The notes below the pieces were generated by a model. The model was not told where the DNA came from, made no database searches, and was given only the letters and a program-made list of their open reading frames with translations. The translations under genes were made by a program, and so were the position numbers. Positions 11,037 to 18,578 of a DNA stretch of 64,000 bases are shown piece after piece. The DNA comes from Synechococcus sp. LA31 (GTDB lineage Bacteria; Cyanobacteriota; Cyanobacteriia; PCC-6307; Cyanobiaceae): contig NZ_CP075523.1 in NCBI RefSeq assembly GCF_018502385.1, positions 1,178,001-1,242,000 of the forward strand. The letters run 5' to 3'. Every line of letters starts with the position of its first letter. The stretch's first letter is position 1.

Positions 11037-11258
11037 CCTGGATCTTAGCTGTTGCGGCTTCGTTTAGGGGGGCCACAGCGGCTGATCAGGGAAGTAGCGC
11101 GCCAATCAGGCCTGGGGCGCTGGCGAGTCATCAGCGGCGATCACTCCGATCAAGCACTCGCAACGCAGTCAACAGAGTTCTGTACGGTCTCCACAGAAGC
11201 TTGAACTGGCTACGTGCATGTGTTGGTATCCAAGCTGAAAGCTTGCTCAAAAGAAGCG

Positions 11259-11484
11259 CTAACGAACCCGCTGAGAATTGCCTCCAGCAACACGCTTTAA
11301 GCAAATTGAGCCCACGAGATCGCGAAGAATTTTTTTCGCCAGGATTTCGTTGATCTCTCAGTGCCTGGGAACTGGTTGTGTCCGACGAGTTCGAGGCTGA
11401 TGAAAAATGTAATGGCGCCCACCGTGGCGCAGCAGAACGCAGCCTGCTTGCTCCAAGCTCGCGGATCAGATCAGTTCGCTTCAA
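11259..11484 (-). pseudogene. HicA-type mRNA interferase toxin, degraded
   Basis: The frame starts at a TTG at 11,484 with K-R-x-D-L-I-R-E-L, the classic HicA N-terminus, but shifts frame near codon 10. In the next frame the family core continues: L-E-Q-A-G-C-V-L-L-R-H-G-G-R-H (with the catalytic-type G-x-H), a P-V-P-R-H strand, then a TGA where HicA has Thr, then E-I-N-E-I-L-A-K-K-I-L-R-D-L, the usual C-terminal helix. One frameshift and one in-frame stop therefore inactivate it. The start overlaps the hicB stop as TTGA. Confidence 0.72.
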
Positions 11485-11708
11485 GCGACCACAAGCTGAT
11501 CCATTCTGCGAATGCCAGGAAGATCATCTTTTGCAAACTCGCGATAGAGATCAAGAAACTGCTCCTTCAGGTATTCCAGATCATCACCCTGAGTCCAGTG
11601 GTCGGAATAGCTATTCAGATATCCCCAAAAACGACCATCTGATTCACGCGAGTAAGTAAAGGTTGGACCAACGGGCTGATGGGTGCCGTGACTCTCGGCC
11701 GGGTTCAT
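11481..11708 (-). CDS. HicB-type antitoxin
   Basis: About 75 residues from the ATG at 11,708. The partial HicB (RNase-H-like) fold is visible: F-T-Y-S-R-E-S-D-G-R-F-W-G-Y-L, then S-D-H-W-T-Q-G-D-D-L-E-Y-L-K-E and a D-L-Y-R-E-F helix ending in G-I-R-R-M-D-Q-L. Members of this group pair with a HicA toxin directly downstream, exactly where a broken hicA remains, so the antitoxin appears orphaned. No separate DNA-binding domain is seen. The gene is 58 bases downstream of fcl. Confidence 0.75.
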   Translation of the reverse strand: MNPAESHGTHQPVGPTFTYSRESDGRFWGYLNSYSDHWTQGDDLEYLKEQFLDLYREFAKDDLPGIRRMDQLVVA

Positions 11709-11765
11709 CGTTTTTCTTGCGTCGGTCAAAGCGATTGATCTCGTAGCCACCGTAGCCAGACCAGA

Positions 11766-12737
11766 TCAAAGTCGCACCAGCTGCTGCGCCAGCTCCTTGC
11801 GGAACAGCGCCACCGTGCTCGCCAGGCCTTCCGCCAGAGGAATCCGGGCAAGCCAACCCAACGCCGCCAGGCGGCTCACGTCCAGTTGTTTCTTGGGGGT
11901 GCCATCGGGTTTGCTGCTATCCCATTCGATCGCGCCTTGGTAGCCCGTGGCGGTGGCCACCGCCTTCGCCAGCTCGCGGATGCTCAGGTCCACGCCGGTG
12001 CCCACATTCAGATAGGTGAGCTCACCCGGGGCTGGGCTCCAGTGCTCCAGGGCAAACACGCAGGCTTCGCCGAGGTCGTCCACATGAACGAACTCGCGCA
12101 GCGGTGAGCCGGTGCCCCAGCAGGTCACGCTCGGGGTGTTGGATTCCGCAGCCTCATGGAAGCGGCGGATCAGCGCCGGCAGCACATGGCTGTTGGTGGG
12201 GTGGTAGTTATCGCCCGGCCCATAGAGGTTGGTGGGCATGAGGCTGATCGCATCAAAGCCGTGCTGAATGCGCAGTGCCTCGCACAGCTTGATCCCGGCG
12301 ATCTTGGCGATCACATACCACTCATTGGTGGGCTCCAGCGCTCCGGTGAGCAGCGCCTCTTCCCGGATCGGCTGCTCCGCGAACTTCGGGTAGATGCAGC
12401 TGCTGCCCAGAAACAACAGCCGCCGCACCCCAGTGCGCCAGCCCGTTTCGATCACATGGGTCTGGATCTTGAGGTTCTCCAGCAGGAAGTCCGCCGGGTA
12501 GCTGCTGTTGGCCTGGATGCCGCCCACCTTGGCTGCGGCGAGAACCACCACCGTGGGTTGGTGTTTGGCGAACCAGGCTTCCACCGCAGGGCCATCGAGC
12601 AAGTCGAGCTCAGCGCGGCTGGCGGTGAGGAGTTGGTGGTAGCCGGCGCGCTCGAGGGCGCGGCAGATGGCGCTGCCGGCCATACCGCGGTGGCCGGCCA
12701 CGTAGATCCGATCGGCGGGGGTGATGAGGCAGGTCAT
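11766..12737 (-). CDS. fcl: GDP-L-fucose synthase
   Basis: A 323-residue NADPH-dependent epimerase-reductase making GDP-L-fucose from GDP-4-keto-6-deoxymannose, the product of Gmd. V-A-G-H-R-G-M-A-G-S (family hallmark G-H-x-G-M-x-G-S) lies near residues 13-22, L-G-S-S-C-I-Y-P near 109-116 and Y-x3-K (Y-V-I-A-K) near 140-144 give the catalytic Ser/Tyr/Lys. The ATG at 12,737 overlaps the stop of the upstream PIN toxin gene (ATGA), which fixes the start and implies coupled translation with a vapBC pair. Confidence 0.93.
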   Translation of the reverse strand: MTCLITPADRIYVAGHRGMAGSAICRALERAGYHQLLTASRAELDLLDGPAVEAWFAKHQPTVVVLAAAKVGGIQANSSYPADFLLENLKIQTHVIETGWRTGVRRLLFLGSSCIYPKFAEQPIREEALLTGALEPTNEWYVIAKIAGIKLCEALRIQHGFDAISLMPTNLYGPGDNYHPTNSHVLPALIRRFHEAAESNTPSVTCWGTGSPLREFVHVDDLGEACVFALEHWSPAPGELTYLNVGTGVDLSIRELAKAVATATGYQGAIEWDSSKPDGTPKKQLDVSRLAALGWLARIPLAEGLASTVALFRKELAQQLVRL

Positions 12738-13168
12738 GCAGGTTGGAGCCACTGCAGGCCCTTGAAACGCTCGAAATCCCGATCAAAACTCACCAGCCTC
12801 CATCCATTGGCCATCGCCAGAGCCGCCAGGTAGGCATCAGTGCAGAGCCTGGTGGGCAGATCCTTACTGCGCAGCAGCTGGTGAAACACCTCAAAGCCAT
12901 CGTGCTCCGGCCTCGCCATGCTCACCCCAGGCTGCCGGCAGAACGCCTGCAGCAGCTCCGAAGCTTCTGTGGCGTTCATCGCGGCTGCGCCCATCAGTTT
13001 CGGCTGGCACACCAGACGCACCAGCCCAAGAGCCGTCACTGTGCAGAACAGCACCTGTTCGGCGGCCTGCTTCTCCCAATAGTGCACGGCCTGCTGGTGG
13101 TGGCTGTGATCGGCGCTCGCCAGCGCCAGCCAAACATTCAGATCCGGCAGATCAATGGCGGTGCTCAC
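12734..13168 (-). CDS. PIN-domain ribonuclease toxin (VapC-like)
   Basis: A 144-residue PIN protein with acidic residues at the expected places: D-L-P-D-L-N-V-W at 6-13 (first Asp), a glutamate in the central helix, and T-D-A-Y-L-A-A-L-A near 109-117 followed by S-F-D-R-D-F near 127-132. This arrangement matches the TA-associated VapC group that cleaves RNA. It starts at a GTG overlapping the antitoxin stop (GTGA) and ends overlapping the start of fcl. Confidence 0.82.
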   Translation of the reverse strand: MSTAIDLPDLNVWLALASADHSHHQQAVHYWEKQAAEQVLFCTVTALGLVRLVCQPKLMGAAAMNATEASELLQAFCRQPGVSMARPEHDGFEVFHQLLRSKDLPTRLCTDAYLAALAMANGWRLVSFDRDFERFKGLQWLQPA

Positions 13169-13410
13169 GCGTCGAGCAGATCGAAGAGTGCCGCATTGCT
13201 GAGGGGCCCTGCCTCACTCAAGAAGGGAAGCTCCAGCCGGGGCAGGCCTGCCGCCGATCGTTGCAGCGTGGTTTCGGATGGTGGAGTGTTCAAGCCTTTC
13301 TCCACATACCTGTGCAGCAGATGCTTGAGGGAGACGCGCTCGCTGGCTGCCCGGGCCTTCAGGCGGGCAAACAGAGGATCCGGCAACTCGAGAGTGGTGC
13401 GCACGAGCAT
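13165..13410 (-). CDS. RHH-type antitoxin (VapB-like)
   Basis: About 81 residues from the ATG at 13,410. The N-terminal R-T-T-L-E-L-P-D-P-L-F-A-R-L-K-A-R-A is a ribbon-helix-helix start, followed by S-L-K-H-L-L-H-R-Y-V-E-K-G-L; the C-terminal half (about residues 45-81) is acidic and proline-rich and would wrap the PIN toxin. It presumably represses its own promoter. First gene of the vapB-vapC-fcl overlap chain. Confidence 0.75.
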   Translation of the reverse strand: MLVRTTLELPDPLFARLKARAASERVSLKHLLHRYVEKGLNTPPSETTLQRSAAGLPRLELPFLSEAGPLSNAALFDLLDA

Positions 13411-13465
13411 GGCCCGCAACGGTGCGCATCTTAGTGCGCATCAACTATGAAGTCTGCGGGCCTGC

Positions 13466-13936
13466 TCAGCTCAGCCGTGCATCCAATTGAAAGGGCTCCT
13501 GGTGAACGAGTGCCACCTGCGCCATGGCCGGGTGCAGGGGATTGAGCAGGAGGTTGCGGGCCTGAGGCACCACCACCGAAGGCAGCACCAGGCCCAGTTG
13601 TTGTCCATCCCGCAGCCAGTCGCCACCAAACGTGGCGCTCGCATGACCATGGGGAATGGCATTCCAGCCTTCAGGCAAGGCATCAAGATCGGGTTCGCTG
13701 ATCAGGCCTGGCGCCGCGGGAACCTCGTAGCAACTGAGCACCAGCGGAGCGATCAGCACACCGTTGAGATGCACCATCACCTCCAGAACGGTGATCTCGG
13801 GAGTGAGCCCCAGATAAACAGCCCGCTGGCCCCGTTGATTCCAGCGCTGCCCGTCACGGGCTGCACCCTGGCCGGAGAGATCGCCGGCGTAGCGAGCCTT
13901 GCTCAGCCGCCAGGCCCGAATCACACCCTCACTCAC
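13466..13936 (-). CDS. RES-domain toxin (NAD-phosphorylase type)
   Basis: A 156-residue RES-family protein. An Arg near the start in A-W-R-L-S-K-A-R-Y, R-W-N-Q-R-G-Q-R-A-V-Y-L-G-L near 31-44 and a glutamate in T-V-L-E-V-M-V-H-L near 49-57 correspond to the conserved Arg/Tyr/Glu set of RES toxins (MbcT, ParT, Res). Known members deplete NAD+ or ADP-ribosylate targets. Its ATG overlaps the upstream DUF2384 antitoxin stop, the usual Xre-RES order. Confidence 0.85.
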   Translation of the reverse strand: MSEGVIRAWRLSKARYAGDLSGQGAARDGQRWNQRGQRAVYLGLTPEITVLEVMVHLNGVLIAPLVLSCYEVPAAPGLISEPDLDALPEGWNAIPHGHASATFGGDWLRDGQQLGLVLPSVVVPQARNLLLNPLHPAMAQVALVHQEPFQLDARLS

Positions 13937-14400
13937 ACCGGTGCGCCTTGCTCCAGCGCTTGAAGGAGACGCCGCACCTGTCCCGCACCGATCGCGGTGC
14001 GGCAGTGCTGCAGTGGGCTGGCTTGATGCAGCAGCGGGTGGGGAGTCTTCAACCAGGCCTCCGTGCTGGCTGGCTGCTCAAACACGGCATAAGCGAGGCT
14101 CACCACTTCCATCAGCCGATCCAGCCTTTCGGAGGCCACAAGATCCAGCTCCGCCTGCTCTCGCGCACGACGCGCCATCGTGGCCTCGGACAGAGCCAGC
14201 AACGGTTCAAGATCAGCCGTCTTCAGGTGCAGGTGTTGGCGCAGGGCCGCTAGCCAGGCGCTGCTCCAGCCTTTCTCAATCGCAGCCAGGCGCTGCTGTT
14301 CATCGAGAGCGCCGAGTTCAGCGGCCCGCTGCCAGAAGGATTGGCTCAGGTCAGACTCCTGGTTCGCCTTGGACGCTGGGGTCAGTGCAGCAGGAGCCAT
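13933..14400 (-). CDS. Xre/MbcA/ParS-type antitoxin (DUF2384)
   Basis: A 155-residue antitoxin upstream of a RES toxin. The N-terminal half (about 20-75) is helical and Xre-like; the C-terminal DUF2384 part contains R-L-D-R-L-M-E-V-V-S-L-A-Y-A-V-F near 93-108, A-x-x-W-L-K-T-P-H-P near 115-124 and the terminal helix V-R-R-L-L-Q-A-L-E-Q-G. Such antitoxins block the RES active site and autorepress. Confidence 0.83.
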   Translation of the reverse strand: MAPAALTPASKANQESDLSQSFWQRAAELGALDEQQRLAAIEKGWSSAWLAALRQHLHLKTADLEPLLALSEATMARRAREQAELDLVASERLDRLMEVVSLAYAVFEQPASTEAWLKTPHPLLHQASPLQHCRTAIGAGQVRRLLQALEQGAPV

Positions 14401-14623
14401 GAGCGGAGTGGTCTAGCAACATCATTTGACTCCAAGCTAGCTCCATTTGACGGCGCTCTGGAGGACGTGTTGGGGCCACGCGGTCGACGCTCAAGCCTCT
14501 TCAAGTGGAGAAGTCGGGTTTTTGTATGACCTGTACGGAAGCCTGGACAAGCTTTGAGCCTTTGTTGAGCTGCTGGAGCTGAAACAACAACTCGCTGGTG
14601 CGTCCGCTGGTTTCAAGAACACT

Positions 14624-14974
14624 TCAGCGGCAGCAATCCGGAGTTTGAGCTGGGCTCGACCAGAGGCACTGACCCACACGCTGCAGATGGTCCTCCAGTT
14701 CAGGAGGCATCTCGTGGCGCAGCACCAGATCCACCTGCCAAGGCAGGAGCAAATCATCGACAGCCGCCATCAAGCGCAGGCGCTGCAGGTGGGTGATCTC
14801 AGGCCCCTCCAGGCACAGGTCGATATCGGATCCACTCTGGTAGCGACCCATCGCCCGGGATCCGAACAACCACACGGCCTTGATGTTGGATTCGGCCAGC
14901 AACACGCTGAACAGCTGATGCAGTGCGGGCTCCGGGATTCCAGGGATCGGATTGGCCGCCAGGCTCTCGTTCAT
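14624..14974 (-). CDS. MNT-type nucleotidyltransferase (HEPN partner)
   Basis: A 116-residue minimal nucleotidyltransferase with the polymerase-beta-like motif W-L-F-G-S-R-A-x-G-R-x-x-S-G-S-D-I-D-L near residues 35-53; the third carboxylate may be D in W-Q-V-D-L-V-L near 79-85. It overlaps the HEPN gene by ATGA. In the best studied MntA-HepT pairs the MNT protein AMPylates the HEPN RNase to neutralise it. The 223 bases on its far side (14,401-14,623) hold no gene I can support. Confidence 0.82.
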   Translation of the reverse strand: MNESLAANPIPGIPEPALHQLFSVLLAESNIKAVWLFGSRAMGRYQSGSDIDLCLEGPEITHLQRLRLMAAVDDLLLPWQVDLVLRHEMPPELEDHLQRVGQCLWSSPAQTPDCCR

Positions 14975-15384
14975 CCGCCCTCCTCCAGTTGGCGTTGCTC
15001 CAGTCTGGTGCGGAGCTGCTGGAAACAGGGCAGGTAGCGGCTGAGGATCTGTTGGCCGATGGCGTCAGCGGTGGCGCGGTTGTAGGTGTGGCTGGTGAGG
15101 TTGCGGTCTTGAATCATCAGCATCCAGGTGTCGCCGGCCTCGATCAGGCCCAAGCGGAACGCTTCCCGCAGCGTGTCACGTGAGCCGAGCAGGCCAGCAT
15201 TGCCCTGACTGCGCAGCAGATCGCGCAGGGTGTTCCAGGCCAGTTCGTAGGTGGTTTCGAAGGCTTTGATCAGCCCTTGCTGTTCCCGCTCGTTGAGAGC
15301 AGGGGGCTCGGCAAACGTTTCCAGCTGAGCCAGGGCCTTTTGGTAGTTGCTGAAACGCTGTTGCCAGCGGATGTCTTCTGTCAT
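14971..15384 (-). CDS. HEPN-domain protein, HI0074 family (HepT-like)
   Basis: A 137-residue all-helical protein of the HI0074 nucleotidyltransferase-substrate-binding family: an [10 protein letters not shown] helix near 41-50, S-R-D-T-L-R-E-A-F near 68-76, and the HEPN RNase signature as R-N-L-T-S-H-T-Y near 94-101 (R-x4-H). Its ATG overlaps the stop of gmd, so it is likely translated from the gmd message, and it overlaps the MNT gene downstream. A toxin role is inferred. Confidence 0.82.
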   Translation of the reverse strand: MTEDIRWQQRFSNYQKALAQLETFAEPPALNEREQQGLIKAFETTYELAWNTLRDLLRSQGNAGLLGSRDTLREAFRLGLIEAGDTWMLMIQDRNLTSHTYNRATADAIGQQILSRYLPCFQQLRTRLEQRQLEEGG

Positions 15385-16668
15385 CCCTTCTGGAGTGCCG
15401 CAGCGATCACTTCGGGGTTAGTGGGCGGGTTTTCCATCGAGCCCACCACCTGGAAGCCCTTGCGCTTGAGGTAGGCCTCTTTCTTGGCATCCTCCCGGTC
15501 TGCCGCCACCATCTCGGCCACCAGTTCTTCCAGGGTGGTGGTGGACGTCCAGCCCAGCTTCTCGCGGGCTTTGGTGGGGTCGCCCAGCAGGGTTTCCACT
15601 TCCGCCGGGCGGAAGTAGCGCGGGTCGATGCGCACCACGGTGGCGCCGGTGTCGGCGCGGAGGCCGGTTTCGTGGAGGCCATCGCCCTGCCACTGGATGC
15701 CGCCCCAGCCCAGCTCAGCGGCGGCAAGCTCGATGAAGCGGCGCACCGATTCCTGGCGGCCGGTGGCGATTACGAAGTCTTCTGGAGTGTCCTGCTGGAG
15801 CATGCGCCACTGCATCTCCACATAGTCGCGGGCGTGACCCCAGTCGCGCAGGGAGTCGAGGTTGCCCATGAACAAGCACTGCTCCAGCCCCGCATCGATC
15901 CGCGCCAGGCCGCGGGTGATCTTGCGGGTCACGAAGGTTTCGCCGCGGCGTGGGCTTTCGTGATTGAACAGGATGCCGTTGCAGGCATACATCCCATAGG
16001 CCTCGCGGTAGTTCACAGTGATCCAGTAGGCGTAGAGCTTGGCCACCCCATAAGGGCTGCGCGGGTAGAAGGGGGTGGACTCCTTCTGGGGTATCTCCTG
16101 CACGAGGCCGTAGAGCTCGCTGGTGCTGGCTTGGTAAATGCGAGTTTTCTGGGTGAGGCCGAGCATCCGCACGGCTTCCAGGATGCGCAGGGTGCCCAGT
16201 GCGTCGGAATTGGCGGTGTATTCCGGCGCCTCGAAGCTCGAGGCCGTAGAGCTCGCTGGTGCTGGCTTGGTAAATGCGAGTTTTCTGGGTGAGGCCGAGC
16301 ATCCGCACGGCTTCCAGGATGCGCAGGGTGCCCAGTGCGTCGGAATTGGCGGTGTATTCCGGCGCCTCGAAGCTCACGGCCACATGACTCTGTGCGCCGA
16401 GGTTATAGATCTCATCGGGCTGCACCTGCTGGATGATCCGGATCAGGTTGGTGCTGTCGGTGAGGTCGCCGTAGTGCAGCACCAGGCGCGGGTCGCTCTC
16501 GTGCGGGTCTTGATAGAGGTGATCGATCCGGGTGGTGTTGAAACTGCTGGCCCGCCGCTTGATCCCATGCACCACGTAGCCCTTCTCCAGCAGGAGTTCC
16601 GCCAGGTAGCTGCCGTCTTGGCCGGTGATGCCGGTGATCAGGGCGGTTTTGGCGGGGGTGGGGGGCAT
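15381..16668 (-). pseudogene. gmd: GDP-mannose 4,6-dehydratase broken by a 136-bp tandem duplication
   Basis: The N-terminal part from the ATG at 16,668 reads well ([15 protein letters not shown] motif near 11-21, N-L-G-A-Q-S-H-V near 89-96) and the C-terminal part reads well in another frame (S-T-S-E-L-Y-G, Y-G-V-A-K catalytic Tyr/Lys, G-R-Q-E-S-V-R-R). Between them a segment of 136 bases is present twice in direct tandem, which shifts the frame because 136 is not a multiple of 3. Removing one copy restores a normal Gmd of about 384 codons or slightly fewer. Without it the pathway to GDP-fucose would lack its first enzyme, unless this is a sequencing or assembly error, a reversible duplication, or another gmd lies elsewhere. 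Confidence 0.88.
16103..16374. repeat. 136-bp direct tandem duplication inside gmd
   Basis: Copy 1 spans about 16,103-16,238 and copy 2 about 16,239-16,374. Both begin CGAGGCCGTAGAGCTCGC and end GCGCCTCGAAGCT, and I see no difference between them. The junction shares a short GCTC microhomology. Perfect identity implies a very recent slippage event or an assembly artefact. Confidence 0.9.
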
Positions 16669-16701
16669 GGAGGGATGGAGCAGAAAAGGAGAGCAGTGAT
16701 T

Positions 16702-16980
16702 GGGGCTGCAACCCATGCGCGCGCTGACGCGGAAGAACAGCCATCGGCTATCGGCGGCTCAATGCAGCGTTCCGGCTGGATCACTGGGGCTCAGCAGGAG
16801 GCCAAGACCGTCATCTCTGGTGTCGGGGTGGTTCTGAAGCTTGGCTGTGACCGCGAGCCAGTGGCAGGCGGGCTGCTTTGCGCGGAGACGTCAGGTGTTG
16901 GGGCCAACCAGCTGGTCAGGTCGGTCGGGTCCTGGAAGTGGTACAGGGCGTCGGCGAGGGCTTCCAATTGCTCCATCGAC
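16702..16980. repeat. Dispersed repeat, copy B
   Basis: Same-strand copy of the repeat upstream of glmS. It runs from GGGGCTGCAACCCATGCGC next to gmd into the 3' part of a DUF4351 pseudogene. Identity is patchy, strongest around 16,745-16,850. Confidence 0.65.
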
Positions 16981-17225
16981 AGCGACTGGATCTGGGCGGT
17001 GGTGACTTCGCTCAGGGGTCCGCCGCAGCGGTTGAGGAGGCGGAGGGTCATCGCTGCGGCCTCATCTCGCCGGCCTTCCTCGCGGCGCTTCACAGGGTGA
17101 AGGCCAGTTCCACGTAGCTTCGCGCAGCACCACCCGTAGCGACGCCAAGAACCTGAGTGGGCTCGCTGGAGGGGCGCACAATGTGGCTGGTGCCGCAGAC
17201 GTGGCCCCAGTCGCACACGCTCTGT
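16791..17225 (-). pseudogene. Rpn/DUF4351 family protein, truncated and frameshifted
   Basis: The readable C-terminal part has R-R-E-E-G-R-R-D-E-A-A-A, L-R-L-L-N-R-C-G-G-P-L-S and L-S-M-E-Q-L-E-A-L-A-D-A-L followed by P-T-D-L-T-S-W-L, which is the DUF4351 tail of Rpn-type PD-(D/E)XK proteins. Upstream, family-like text (F-L-A-S-L-R-V-V-L-R-E-A-T-W-N) continues only in another frame, so there is a frameshift near 17,090 and the nuclease domain is gone. The C-terminal extension past the DUF is low-complexity. Confidence 0.62.
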
Positions 17226-17753
17226 TCACTCGGCCATCAGGTTGCGGACGGTAGCCAGAGGGAGATAGAGCCTGGTTGGGTTTGACGGCAACGGTTGAAA
17301 GCCATAGCTCTGGCAAAGGGATTGGCGACGCGCGGTGCGCTCAGGATCGCCGCAATCGAGCACATCCAACAGCACAACAGCGAGCCCGATCACATCAGCA
17401 GCCTGGGTAATCCGCCGCAGCGCATCCACCAACAGATCACTTCCAAATCCTTGACCGCTGTAGCGCTGATCGCGGCCAATCATGGCGACGAAGGCTGCTG
17501 GAATCGAACCGTGACCTGGCCTACTCCGCGCAAAGCGTGACGGCAGATCGCGATAGTCCACAGCATGGGCATTGATGGCGTAGAAGCCGATCAAGTTTCC
17601 ATCAGGGTTCACCATCACAAACAGCCGTACGTTGCCGGCTGACACCAACTTGCCCGCCGTCTTCTTGAAATAGTTGTCGACAGCCTCCACACCGCAGCTG
17701 AAACCGGTGCGGTCATGGCGCTCCGGATCAAAGGGCTCGATGCGGTTCAACAA
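17226..17753 (-). CDS. GNAT acetyltransferase toxin (TacT/AtaT-like)
   Basis: A 175-residue GNAT protein of the toxin type: F-D-P-E-R-H-D-R-x-G-F-S-C-G near 8-21, N-Y-F-K-K near 27-31, a G-F-Y-A-I-N strand near 55-60, and the acetyl-CoA loop R-D-Q-R-Y-S-G-Q-G-F-G near 94-104 (Q/R-x-x-G-x-G). A late Tyr in S-Y-G-F near 149-152 is in the expected place. Relatives acetylate aminoacyl-tRNA. It overlaps its DUF1778 antitoxin by 7 bases. Confidence 0.87.
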   Translation of the reverse strand: MLNRIEPFDPERHDRTGFSCGVEAVDNYFKKTAGKLVSAGNVRLFVMVNPDGNLIGFYAINAHAVDYRDLPSRFARSRPGHGSIPAAFVAMIGRDQRYSGQGFGSDLLVDALRRITQAADVIGLAVVLLDVLDCGDPERTARRQSLCQSYGFQPLPSNPTRLYLPLATVRNLMAE

Positions 17754-18058
17754 GACGAAACCGTGTTCTGATGCCGCTTAAAGGCTGCGCTTAAGGCTGC
17801 CGTAGCTGGAGCCGGTTGCTCTAACGCCGAGAAGAAGGCGTCATGGTCGACAGCCTGCAGTTCGGTGCGCTCGTGGGCGCTGATCACAGCCCTGGCCGCT
17901 TGATAAGCCGCCTGCATCGTGAAGGCCGAATCATCCAGGCCTGCCAACGCAGCGGCCCTTTGGATGGCTGCCTTGATGCGAGGCTTGGTGCGGAAGTGCA
18001 TCCGTACCAAGCCTCGCTCTTCAGCCTCCAAGGGCTCAGATTGAGCTGACAGAGCCAT
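17747..18058 (-). CDS. DUF1778-type antitoxin
   Basis: A 103-residue TacA-like antitoxin: a basic stretch near 19-32 (R-M-H-F-R-T-K-P-R-I-K), A-A-x-L-A-G-L-D-D-S-A-F-T near 35-47 in the RHH helix pair, and a C-terminal toxin-binding tail with H-D-A-F-F-S-A-L near 71-78 and F-K-R-H. Pairs with the GNAT toxin downstream; together they should autorepress. Confidence 0.83.
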   Translation of the reverse strand: MALSAQSEPLEAEERGLVRMHFRTKPRIKAAIQRAAALAGLDDSAFTMQAAYQAARAVISAHERTELQAVDHDAFFSALEQPAPATAALSAAFKRHQNTVSSC

Positions 18059-18132
18059 CGAGGCGTCTCGTGGACCAACTCATTGTACGCCGATCAGGCG
18101 TACAGGGGAGTCCAGGTCCTGCCTGATCATGG

Positions 18133-18155
18133 GATCTGGGCCGCAACCCATGCGC
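18133..18155. repeat. 23-bp motif shared with the regions upstream of glmS and gmd
   Basis: Reads GATCTGGGCCGCAACCCATG then CGC, one base different from 10,801-10,823 and close to 16,702-16,720. Here it lies between the GNAT/DUF1778 pair and the PIN toxin. Function unknown; each copy lies 5' of a minus-strand gene. Confidence 0.55.
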
Positions 18156-18172
18156 ACGCCTGGTGCGGAGGT

Positions 18173-18577
18173 TCAGGGGAGCACCGTGGCCGCCAGTCGC
18201 TGCAAACGCTGATCGGCTGTCAGAAGGATGGCTGCTTCTCGCCGGGCCAGAGCCAGATAGAGGCAGTCGTAGACCGGGTGATCCAAATGACACGCCAGGG
18301 CCAAGGCTTCCACCTGAAGGTGACGGTCGGGCTCGATGTGATCCACGAGCGCAGCGGCCCGGCTGAGGCACTGCTGCAAGCTTTCGGCCTGCAGCTGGCC
18401 AGCTCTCTGGAGCCGCCAGAGAGCATTGGACACTTCGGTAAGCATCAGCTCAGGCGCCAGAACCAGTTCAGCGTCGAGAACCGCCTGCTGGAAGGCAGCT
18501 GCCTGAGGCGAGCCCTCGATGATTCGCACCACCGCTGAAGCATCCAACACCAAACGGGGAGCTTTCAACAAAGCCAC
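18173..18577 (-). CDS. PIN-domain ribonuclease toxin (VapC/FitB-like), second pair
   Basis: A 134-residue PIN protein: R-L-V-L-D-A-S-A-V-V near 8-17 gives the first catalytic Asp, L-T-E-V-S-N-A-L-W near 46-54 the Glu, and Y-D-C-L-Y-L-A-L-A near 102-110 plus L-L-T-A-D-Q-R-L near 116-123 the later Asp residues. Its start is one base after the stop of the antitoxin gene. Not closely similar to the PIN toxin at 12,734, so an independent module. Confidence 0.85.
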   Translation of the reverse strand: MALLKAPRLVLDASAVVRIIEGSPQAAAFQQAVLDAELVLAPELMLTEVSNALWRLQRAGQLQAESLQQCLSRAAALVDHIEPDRHLQVEALALACHLDHPVYDCLYLALARREAAILLTADQRLQRLAATVLP

Positions 18578-18578
18578 T

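Noticed and set aside
11131-11484. 117-codon minus-strand frame taken as one protein
   Set aside because: Only the first ten codons are HicA; the rest is the wrong frame of a broken hicA.
10801-18155. Integron-like cassette array with the 23-bp motif as attC
   Set aside because: No integron integrase, no attC fold with R/L boxes, and the motif lies at only three places.
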